Assembly (NCBI GenBank): GCA_002373755.1
Contig: DFJU01000104.1
Location: 1 to 5,104 of the forward strand
Origin: Bacteroidales bacterium UBA3663
GTDB taxonomy: Bacteria; Bacteroidota; Bacteroidia; Bacteroidales; UBA3663
DNA length: 5,104 nucleotides
Direction: 5' to 3'
Part shown: positions 1 to 5,104 of the stretch, in pieces
How positions within the stretch are numbered: the first letter of the stretch is position 1
Layout of the letters: the number at the start of each line of letters is the position of its first letter
The notes under the pieces: model-generated
The model's input: the letters and a program-made list of their open reading frames with translations, nothing else
Told to the model about the DNA's origin: nothing
Databases searched by the model: none
Program-made: the position numbers and the translations under genes

Positions 1-1134
1 CGAGACATCCTCTTCGGCCAGCTGCGTCTGGTCATTGCCTCAATGTCGATCGAGGAGCTGAACCAGGACCGCGACGTCTTCCAGGAGAACATCAAGAAGA
101 ACGTCGAAATCGAATTGAAGAAAATCGGCCTCAAGCTCATCAACGTCAACATCACCGACATCAAGGACGAATCGGGCTACATCGAGGCCCTCGGACAGGA
201 GGCTGCGGCCAAGGCCATCAACGACGCCAAAGTCAAGGTAGCCGAAAAGGAGAACGACGCCAAAGTCAAGGTGGCCGAGCAGGAAATGGCCGGCGAATCG
301 GGCAAGGCGAAGTTCCAGATGGAGACCCGTAAGGCTGTTGCTGCGGCCAATGCAGAAGCCGTGAAGGGCGAAAACAACGCCAAGGTCGAAATTGCCAACT
401 CCGAGGCCGACCTGCGCGAACGTGAAGCCGAGGCCCAGCGCCGCGCCACCGCAGCCGAGAAGATTGCCGCCGCAAAGGCTCTCGAAGAGTCATATTCTGC
501 CGAGCAGAAAGCCGAGCTGGCGCGTGCCGAGCGCGAACGTTCGACGCAACAGGCCAACATCATCGTCAAACAGGAAATCGAGAAACAGCGTATCGTCGTC
601 GAGGCCGAAGCCGAGGCCGAACAGAAGCGCGTCACCGCCAAGGGTGAAGCCGACTACGTGGCTTTCCGAGCCAAAGGTGAAGCCGAAGCCGTCCGCATCA
701 AGGCCGAAGGTGAAGGTGCCGCCGCTGCCGCAAAAGCCAAGGGTGAAGCCGAGGCCATCTACGCCAAGATGGAGGCCGAAGCACGCGGCTTGAACGAGGT
801 GCTCACCAAGCAGGCTGCCGGCTACGACAAGATGATTCAGGCTGCCGGAGGCGATGCCACAAAGGCATACACGCTGCTCCTGCTCGAGAAGTTGCCGGAA
901 CTCGTCAAGACGCAGGTCGAAGCCATCAAGGGCATCAACATCGACAAGGTCACTGTCTGGGATGGCGGTCAAGGAGCCGACGGCAAGGGCTCGACCGCAA
1001 GTTTCGTGTCGAACCTCTACAAGGCCGTTCCACCACTTCAGGATCTGTTCGACCAAGTCGGCATGAAGTTGCCTGAATACTTGGGTAAGGAAAAGGCATC
1101 GGCCAATGCTCCAGAAGCCGAAACTGAAAAGTAA
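1..1134 (+). CDS. Flotillin-like SPFH-domain protein, 5'-truncated by the window edge
   Basis: The reading frame is open from base 1 and ends at TAA 1132-1134, leaving 377 residues; the N-terminal part, including any membrane anchor and most of the SPFH domain, lies upstream of the window. The first ATG (43-45) is internal, because the codons before it (FGQLRLVIASM) already match the conserved end of the SPFH/flotillin domain. Next come DRDVFQENI, IGLKLINVNI and GYIEALGQEAAAKA, typical of flotillins. Residues about 70-270 are a long Ala/Glu/Lys-rich coiled coil with an 11-residue period, and residues about 285-365 form the flotillin C-terminal cap (AYTLLLLEKLPELV, VTVWDGG, FVSNLYKAVPPLQDLF). 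Flotillins oligomerise into membrane-associated scaffolds linked to lipid microdomains, envelope stress and protein trafficking; the exact role here is unknown. A hairpin terminator follows, so this is probably the last gene of its transcript. Family assignment is firm; orthology to floA, floT or yqiK cannot be settled from this fragment. Confidence 0.93.
   Translation, partial: RDILFGQLRLVIASMSIEELNQDRDVFQENIKKNVEIELKKIGLKLINVNITDIKDESGYIEALGQEAAAKAINDAKVKVAEKENDAKVKVAEQEMAGESGKAKFQMETRKAVAAANAEAVKGENNAKVEIANSEADLREREAEAQRRATAAEKIAAAKALEESYSAEQKAELARAERERSTQQANIIVKQEIEKQRIVVEAEAEAEQKRVTAKGEADYVAFRAKGEAEAVRIKAEGEGAAAAAKAKGEAEAIYAKMEAEARGLNEVLTKQAAGYDKMIQAAGGDATKAYTLLLLEKLPELVKTQVEAIKGINIDKVTVWDGGQGADGKGSTASFVSNLYKAVPPLQDLFDQVGMKLPEYLGKEKASANAPEAETEK
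220..285 (+). repeat. Two tandem 33-bp units inside the flotillin coiled coil
   Basis: Units 220-252 and 253-285 encode NDAKVKVAEKE and NDAKVKVAEQE. The first 20 bases of each unit are identical, and the later differences are mostly synonymous or conservative. The 11-residue length equals about three turns of a slightly underwound helix, so gain or loss of a unit would keep both the frame and the coiled-coil register. It looks like a recent in-frame duplication, although selection for the same peptide could also maintain it. Confidence 0.8.
604..801 (+). repeat. Six consecutive 11-residue (hendecad) repeats in the flotillin stalk
   Basis: Six 33-bp blocks translate as AEAEAEQKRVT, AKGEADYVAFR, AKGEAEAVRIK, AEGEGAAAAAK, AKGEAEAIYAK and MEAEARGLNEV with no insertion between them. 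The A-K/E-G-E-A core recurs at fixed positions in blocks two to five. This is a protein-level repeat, more diverged in DNA than the pair at 220-285, and it fits the long right-handed or straight coiled coil expected of flotillin stalks. Confidence 0.8.
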
Positions 1135-1166
1135 ATCACCAATTGAGGACATCTCAGGAAAAAGAA

Positions 1167-1203
1167 GGAGTAAAAGGGACAATCTGAAAGTCTCTTTTAC
1201 TCC
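1167..1203 (+). terminator. Rho-independent-type terminator after the flotillin-like gene
   Basis: The arms GGAGTAAAAGGGAC (1167-1180) and GTCTCTTTTACTCC (1190-1203) pair over 14 positions with a single G-T wobble (1177/1193) around a 9-base loop. GCTTTTAT follows, a short and interrupted T tract. It lies 32 bp after the flotillin stop codon and upstream of the YhaM-like gene, so it should separate the two. On the other strand the stem is followed by a T-rich run (TTCTTTTTCC), so it could also stop leftward transcription. Confidence 0.82.
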
Positions 1204-1236
1204 GCTTTTATAAAGGAAATTTCTAAAAATCAAGAA

Positions 1237-1265
1237 TTTGAGATTCGTTTCATCTCTATTTTTTG
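1237..1265 (+). promoter_or_regulatory. Possible Bacteroidota-type promoter for the YhaM-like gene
   Basis: TTTG at 1237-1240 and TATTTTTTG at 1257-1265 resemble the Bacteroidota primary sigma factor elements (-33 TTTG and -7 TANNTTTG). The match is imperfect: the -7 element has one extra T, and the 16-17 bp spacer is somewhat short. It is well placed, downstream of the terminator and about 50 bp before the ATG, and would put the transcript start near 1270, just before the tandem 8-mers. This rests on pattern matching in AT-rich DNA, so confidence is low. Confidence 0.35.
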
Positions 1266-1274
1266 AACGTTCCT

Positions 1275-1314
1275 AACCTGAAAACCTCATAACCTTACAA
1301 CCTCAAAACCTCAC
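1275..1314 (+). repeat. Five tandem 8-bp repeats (AACCTNAN) in the leader of the YhaM-like gene
   Basis: AACCT starts at 1275, 1283, 1291, 1299 and 1307, an exact 8-bp period. The units are AACCTGAA, AACCTCAT, AACCTTAC, AACCTCAA and AACCTCAC, so AACCT and the A at position 7 never vary while positions 6 and 8 do. The array ends three bases before the ATG at 1318 and fills the place where a ribosome binding site would lie, with no Shine-Dalgarno-like purine run. It is C/A-rich and should be largely unstructured as RNA. Any effect on translation or copy-number variation is inference. Confidence 0.85.
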
Positions 1315-1317
1315 AAT

Positions 1318-2205
1318 ATGCTCGAATATCTCTGCACATCGCGCGCAAACGGCGTAACCAAGAACGGCTCACCCTATTGCAACCTGAAGTGTGCCAACCT
1401 CGACGAAGTGGTCAACGTAGCTGTATGGGATTGTGCACCCGATGCCGGTCCTGTGCCAGGCCAAGTTGTCCGATTCCACACCATCCAAGACCGCGACGGC
1501 AAAAAATCGGCCAACGTCCGCGACATGACAACGGGGCCGGAAGTGACCGAAGGCCATCCATACTATCGCCTCATGCCACACCCTATCAAGCGCGAAGACT
1601 GGAATGCGTCAATCCGCCAACTCATCACGTTCTGCACCAATCCGCGACTGATAAAAATCATCGAGGAATTCGGGTCGAAACTGTATGATCCATACTCGAA
1701 ATATCCTGCTGCATCGGGCATGCACCACGCCTTTCAGGGCGGCCTGCTGAACCACACCTACCAGATGCTGCATATGCTCGAAGGACTTATCCCAGTGCTG
1801 CCCTACCCCATCAAGGCCGAGCGTTGCGTGCTGGCAATCATGTTCCACGACTACGGCAAACTGAAGGAATACAACCGCGACGGCAGCACACAGGAGGACA
1901 TGTACCTGCTCGGACACATCTACATTTCGGCCCACACATTGCAAAACGTGCTCGAAAAGGAATTTGAAGAGGTGCCTGGCGATGCGAAATCCATCAAGCC
2001 CGAAAACGCCGAAGAAATCAAACGCATCATCCATTGTGTGTTGGCCCACCACGGCGAACGGGAATATGGTTCGCCCGTCGTTCCCTGTATGCAAGAGGCC
2101 GTCATCGTGACCTATCTGGACAACCTGTCGGCCAAGGCTGAAAACATCAACGAAACGGGCAACATGGAACAGTCATATTGCCTCGGCACCCACATCGTAA
2201 AGTGA
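1318..2205 (+). CDS. OB-fold plus HD-domain protein, YhaM-like 3'-5' exoribonuclease family
   Basis: This complete 295-residue protein is close to the roughly 310 residues usual for YhaM. Residues about 1-75 look like a small OB-fold nucleic-acid-binding domain (SRANGVTKNGSPYCNLKCAN, VAVWDC, ANVRDM). Residues about 130-280 form an HD metal-dependent phosphohydrolase domain: HHAFQGGLLNHT with H136/H137 and H146, the HD pair in FHDYGK (H177, D178), LLGHI (H200), AHHGEREYGSP (H244/H245) and LDNLSAK (D268). The OB-plus-HD order and the HHG-E-GSP and DNL motifs are hallmarks of YhaM, a cytoplasmic metal-dependent 3'-5' exonuclease acting on RNA and single-stranded DNA. Every expected HD metal ligand appears present. 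ATG 1318 is the only plausible start: TGA lies in frame at 1279-1281 with no start codon between. The gene stands alone, between a terminator and a convergent terminator. Fold assignment is strong; true exoribonuclease activity in this lineage is inferred. Confidence 0.87.
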   Translation: MLEYLCTSRANGVTKNGSPYCNLKCANLDEVVNVAVWDCAPDAGPVPGQVVRFHTIQDRDGKKSANVRDMTTGPEVTEGHPYYRLMPHPIKREDWNASIRQLITFCTNPRLIKIIEEFGSKLYDPYSKYPAASGMHHAFQGGLLNHTYQMLHMLEGLIPVLPYPIKAERCVLAIMFHDYGKLKEYNRDGSTQEDMYLLGHIYISAHTLQNVLEKEFEEVPGDAKSIKPENAEEIKRIIHCVLAHHGEREYGSPVVPCMQEAVIVTYLDNLSAKAENINETGNMEQSYCLGTHIVK

Positions 2206-2224
2206 CCCGCATCGGCCAAAAACG

Positions 2225-2262
2225 AAAAAACTCCGAACAGAATTGCCTGTCCGGAGTTTTTT
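2225..2262. terminator. Bidirectional terminator between the YhaM-like gene and glmS
   Basis: AAAAAACTCCG (2225-2235) pairs perfectly with CGGAGTTTTTT (2252-2262). After one A-C mismatch (2236/2251), ACAG (2237-2240) pairs with CTGT (2247-2250) around the loop AATTGC. The six As on the left and six Ts on the right give a U tract after the GC-rich stem in both directions. It starts 19 bp after the + strand stop codon and ends 20 bp before the glmS stop on the other strand, as expected for a terminator shared by convergent genes. Confidence 0.9.
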
Positions 2263-2282
2263 ATGTCCGATTTTGACCGATG

Positions 2283-4169
2283 TCACTCAACCGTCACTGA
2301 CTTCGCCAGATTGCGCGGCTGATCGACGTTCAAGCCACGGGCGACAGCCACATGGTATGACAGAATCTGCAACGGAATGACCGAGACGAGCGGCGACAGG
2401 CACGAAATCGTCTCAGGCACCTCGATGTAGTTCTGCACCATCTTCTTGACCGTTTCATCGTCCTTGTGGATGATGGCCAGAATATTGCCGTGACGGCTGA
2501 TTACCTCCTGCAAATTGCTGATAACCTTCTGATAGCGAGCATGATGGTTCGTCAGGAAGACGACAGGCATATTCTCGTCGATCAAGGCAATCGGACCGTG
2601 TTTCATCTCGGCGGCCGGATAGCCCTCTGCGTGAATGTAGGAGATTTCCTTCAACTTCAGCGCACCTTCGAGCGCAACCGGATAGTTGTAGCCTCGACCC
2701 AAATAGAGGAAGTTGCGGCAATTGACATACTGCTGGGCGATTTCCTTGATCTTGTCGTTCTGCTTGAGCACGACCTCGATTTTCTCCGGAATCTTTACCA
2801 GCTCGGCCAAAACATCCTGATATTCCTGTTGATCGACAGTTCCCTTCATCATGCCCAAAGCCAGCGAGAACAGCGTCAGCACCGTGACCTGACCCGTGAA
2901 AGCCTTGGTCGATGCCACACCGATTTCCGGGCCGACGTGGATGTAGGTGCCGGTGTCGGTGTTGCGCGCGATGCTCGATCCGACGGCGTTGACGATGCCA
3001 TAGACGAACGCTCCCTTCTCCTTGGCCAACTGGATTGCGGCCAACGTATCGGCCGTCTCACCGCTCTGGCTGATGGCAATCACGACATCGTCCTTATCGA
3101 CCACAGGGTCAGAATAGCGGAACTCCGACGCATAGGCCACCTCGACCGGAATGCGGCAGAAGTGCTCAATCAGCTGCTTGCCGATGAGCCCCGCATGCCA
3201 CGACGTGCCGCAACTTACGATGACGATGCGACGTGCACGCAACAGTTCGCGGCGATGGTTGCTCACAGCCGACAGCACAACATCGAGCGACACCTCATGC
3301 GCCTGACCTGTCACCGACGAATAGATATTGTTGACGATGCGGCCGCGCATACAGTCGCGTAGCACCTGCGGCTGGTCGAAAATCTCCTTGAGCATGAAGT
3401 GCGGATAGCCGCCCTTGTCGAGCATCGAAAGGTCAACATCGACCTCCTTCACCTCGGCCGTAGCCTCCTCACCTTGCAGCGTGAAGACATGCAAGTCCTT
3501 GCCACGCTCGATGACGGCCACCTCGTCGTCGTTCAGATAAACGATCTGCTTCGTGTATTCAGCGATTGGGCTTGCGTCCGATGCGAGGAAAAATTCCTTG
3601 TTCTCTTCTCCGATGCCGATGGCCAACGGCGATGCCTTGCGAGCTGCAACCAGACGCGTCGGGTTCTTCTTGTCAATCACGGCGATGGCGTATGCACCGA
3701 TGGCCAACTTCAAGGCATAGCGCACAGCCACCTCCAACGAGCAGTTGCGCAGTTTCTGCTGGAATTCAATCAACTGCACGAGCACCTCCGTATCGGTCTG
3801 GCTCTTGAAGACGTAGCCGCGCTTCTCCAACTGAGTCCGCAAAGTCACGTAGTTCTCGATGATTCCGTTGTGAACCAACGTAATGTCGCCACTCATCGAC
3901 ACATGCGGATGCGCATTGGTCGTGCTTGGTGCGCCGTGCGTTGCCCAACGTGTATGTGCGATACCTAATTCGCCCGAAACGTCCTTGCCGTCGGCAGCAG
4001 CCTCGAGGTCGGCGACCTTTCCTTTCGCCTTGTAAATCTCCAGATTGCCCCCGTCGGTCACCAAAGCACAGCCAGCGCTGTCGTAACCGCGATATTCCAA
4101 ACGATGAAGTCCCTTAATCAGAATCGGATAAGCCTTGCGATAGCCGATATAACCTACTATTCCACACAT
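2283..4169 (-). CDS. glmS: Glutamine--fructose-6-phosphate aminotransferase (isomerizing)
   Basis: GlmS converts fructose-6-phosphate and glutamine to glucosamine-6-phosphate and glutamate in the cytoplasm, the first committed step to UDP-GlcNAc for peptidoglycan and lipopolysaccharide. The 628 residues are complete and slightly longer than the 609 of E. coli. The start is fixed by MCGIVGY, since Cys2 must become the N-terminal catalytic nucleophile. Residues about 2-230 are the class II glutaminase domain (HTRWATHG with R74/W75, HNGIIEN with N101/G102, TDTEV with D126). Residues about 300-440 are the first SIS domain (SCGTSWHAG, YASEFRY, SQSGETADT). Residues about 475-628 are the second (ALEGALKLKEISYIHAE with K505 and E508, EMKHGPIAL with H524) and end in DQPRNLAKSVTVE carrying the sugar-site lysine (K623). 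All key residues are present. The leader has no Shine-Dalgarno sequence, and the 24-bp gap to the upstream gene suggests co-transcription. No glmS ribozyme is present. Confidence 0.98.
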   Translation of the reverse strand: MCGIVGYIGYRKAYPILIKGLHRLEYRGYDSAGCALVTDGGNLEIYKAKGKVADLEAAADGKDVSGELGIAHTRWATHGAPSTTNAHPHVSMSGDITLVHNGIIENYVTLRTQLEKRGYVFKSQTDTEVLVQLIEFQQKLRNCSLEVAVRYALKLAIGAYAIAVIDKKNPTRLVAARKASPLAIGIGEENKEFFLASDASPIAEYTKQIVYLNDDEVAVIERGKDLHVFTLQGEEATAEVKEVDVDLSMLDKGGYPHFMLKEIFDQPQVLRDCMRGRIVNNIYSSVTGQAHEVSLDVVLSAVSNHRRELLRARRIVIVSCGTSWHAGLIGKQLIEHFCRIPVEVAYASEFRYSDPVVDKDDVVIAISQSGETADTLAAIQLAKEKGAFVYGIVNAVGSSIARNTDTGTYIHVGPEIGVASTKAFTGQVTVLTLFSLALGMMKGTVDQQEYQDVLAELVKIPEKIEVVLKQNDKIKEIAQQYVNCRNFLYLGRGYNYPVALEGALKLKEISYIHAEGYPAAEMKHGPIALIDENMPVVFLTNHHARYQKVISNLQEVISRHGNILAIIHKDDETVKKMVQNYIEVPETISCLSPLVSVIPLQILSYHVAVARGLNVDQPRNLAKSVTVE

Positions 4170-4193
4170 AGATTTTGTAGTTAATAAATTGTT

Positions 4194-5104
4194 TTACTGT
4201 AGTTTTTTCAAAAATTGTTCAAGCACCTGTTCGTCCACATCGCCCAACTCGAATTCCTTGCGGGCATCGAGCGCGACGAACGAGTACCATTCCTTTTTGG
4301 CTTCGGCATCGAACTCGACAGGTGCATCATTGCGCAAAAAAATGTCGCGTAGCGCATCGTTCAACCCGGCCAATGAAGCGATTTTGCCCGATTTGACAGC
4401 CTCGACCAATGCCTTTTCGTCGGCCAACGGAAGCAACATTCCGCCAAGGTCGCTCCAAGGCTCTGTCGGCGCAGGATTGCCGGCCAGACGCAATGCCAAG
4501 TCGTAAATCTTGATGCCAGTCATCAACGAATGACGGCGGATGCGGCAACCATGATAGCGGTAAGTCTCCGTGTCGGGATGGCCGTTCAGAAGTGCCTCCA
4601 AGTCCTCCTTGCCCTGTCGGATGGCCTGCAACGTGTATGGCGACAACCACTGGTGGCTGATGAGCGACGGACGGTCGTCAAGCGGCCGCTTGTCGCGCTT
4701 CGGCCACTTCTCCACATCGCGGAACAGGCCGACGGTAAGCATCGCACGCGCCGGAATCAGCATTGTCTCATCGCCCGAAGCAATAAGGTAGCTGAACGGC
4801 ATACGCCGCGTGTCGGGATGCGTCTGAATCTTGCCCATGCACATCGAGAACGGGCCGATTTGTGCCGGCAGGAGCAGGTGTCCGCCCGATGCCGTCTTGC
4901 TGCCACGCTGCAACGTGCCGTAGTGCAACGGTCCCATCTTGTAGGCGTGGTTGGAGAAGTTGGTTGCCGAGCCTGCATTGTAAAACGACACCTCAACTCC
5001 GATGATCAGCGAACCCTTGTGATGGCTTGCCGAGAATGGACCGCAGAAGGCTGCGCAGGCTTCGCCGTTGGCCACAAAAGTGTTGGCAAAAAACAGACTG
5101 TGTT
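4194..5104 (-). CDS. DUF4954-type predicted left-handed beta-helix protein, 5'-truncated by the window edge
   Basis: The frame is open to the right edge and stops at TAA 4194-4196, giving 302 complete residues from the codon at 5100-5102. The GTG at 5073-5075 is not the start: the preceding residues (HSLFFANTF) continue the conserved family sequence, so the true N-terminus lies outside the window. Recognisable blocks are GEACAAFCGPFSASHHKGS (fragment residues about 13-31), FYNAGSATNFSNHAYKMGP, GSKTASGGHLLLPAQIGPFS, KIQTHPDTRRMPFSYLIASG and EKWPKRD (about 131-137). The first half has short hydrophobic, Gly-rich rungs like hexapeptide-repeat (LbetaH) transferases; the last 150 residues look mainly helical. 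I recognise this as the DUF4954 family, found mainly in Bacteroidota and of unknown function. No signal peptide can be judged. It lies 24 bp upstream of glmS on the same strand, so a link to amino-sugar metabolism is plausible but unproven. Confidence 0.85.
   Translation of the reverse strand, partial: HSLFFANTFVANGEACAAFCGPFSASHHKGSLIIGVEVSFYNAGSATNFSNHAYKMGPLHYGTLQRGSKTASGGHLLLPAQIGPFSMCMGKIQTHPDTRRMPFSYLIASGDETMLIPARAMLTVGLFRDVEKWPKRDKRPLDDRPSLISHQWLSPYTLQAIRQGKEDLEALLNGHPDTETYRYHGCRIRRHSLMTGIKIYDLALRLAGNPAPTEPWSDLGGMLLPLADEKALVEAVKSGKIASLAGLNDALRDIFLRNDAPVEFDAEAKKEWYSFVALDARKEFELGDVDEQVLEQFLKKLQ

Noticed and set aside
43..45. ATG as the start of the flotillin-like protein
   Set aside because: The frame is open to base 1 and the 14 preceding codons match conserved flotillin sequence, so this methionine is internal.
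490..1233. A 247-codon open frame antisense to the flotillin-like gene
   Set aside because: It is the complement of the Ala/Glu/Lys-rich coiled coil, gives Leu/Gly/Phe-rich low-complexity protein with no recognisable domain, and crosses the terminator hairpin. GC-rich codons of the real gene explain the lack of stops.
1275..1314. CRISPR array or transposon end
   Set aside because: The units are 8 bp with no spacers, and there are no cas genes, transposase or flanking inverted repeats nearby.
1609..2094. A 161-codon open frame antisense to the YhaM-like gene
   Set aside because: It mirrors the His/Asp-rich HD domain, shows no family features, and has no leader or promoter of its own.
2466..3362. 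A 298-codon open frame antisense to glmS
   Set aside because: It lies wholly inside the well-supported glmS gene, has no recognisable motif, and is rich in Asp, Arg, Leu and His as expected of a shadow frame.
4170..4193. glmS ribozyme or riboswitch upstream of glmS
   Set aside because: The gap to the upstream coding region is only 24 bp of AT-rich sequence, far too short for the glmS ribozyme, which is in any case known mainly from Gram-positive bacteria.
4336..4342. Run of seven As (seven Ts in the coding strand) as a frameshift or phase-variation site
   Set aside because: The reading frame is intact through it, no alternative frame of interest opens afterwards, and the run is short enough to be ordinary coding sequence.
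5073..5075. GTG as the start of the DUF4954-type protein
   Set aside because: The frame continues to the window edge with HSLFFANTF, which fits the family; the protein is truncated by the window rather than starting here.

Overview
The window looks like ordinary chromosomal DNA from a member of the Bacteroidota, most likely a Bacteroidales species with fairly high GC content (an Alistipes-like or related gut genus; this is inference). The clues are a DUF4954-type protein directly upstream of glmS, start codons preceded by A-rich leaders without Shine-Dalgarno sequences, and GC-rich codon use next to AT-rich spacers. Nothing points to phage, plasmid, transposon, CRISPR or defence content, and there are no RNA genes.

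Layout. (1) Bases 1-1134, + strand: the 3' part of a flotillin/SPFH membrane-scaffold gene, cut by the left edge, followed by a strong hairpin terminator (1167-1203). (2) Bases 1135-1317: an AT-rich spacer holding that terminator, a possible Bacteroidota-type promoter, and five back-to-back copies of an 8-bp unit (AACCTNAN) ending 3 bp before the next ATG. (3) Bases 1318-2205, + strand: a complete OB-fold plus HD-domain protein resembling the YhaM 3'-5' exoribonuclease family. (4) Bases 2206-2282: a short convergent spacer with a near-symmetric hairpin (2225-2262) that can terminate transcription from both sides. (5) Bases 2283-4169, - strand: complete glmS, encoding glutamine--fructose-6-phosphate aminotransferase. 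(6) Bases 4194-5104, - strand: the C-terminal part of a DUF4954-type predicted beta-helix protein, cut by the right edge and lying 24 bp upstream of glmS.

How the genes relate. The DUF4954-type gene and glmS are probably co-transcribed leftwards, with GlmS supplying glucosamine-6-phosphate for peptidoglycan and lipopolysaccharide precursors. The flotillin-like and YhaM-like genes run rightwards but are separated by a terminator, so they are probably separate units. No convincing undescribed system is visible. The points most worth checking are the 8-bp tandem repeat in the YhaM-like leader and the uncharacterised partner of glmS.
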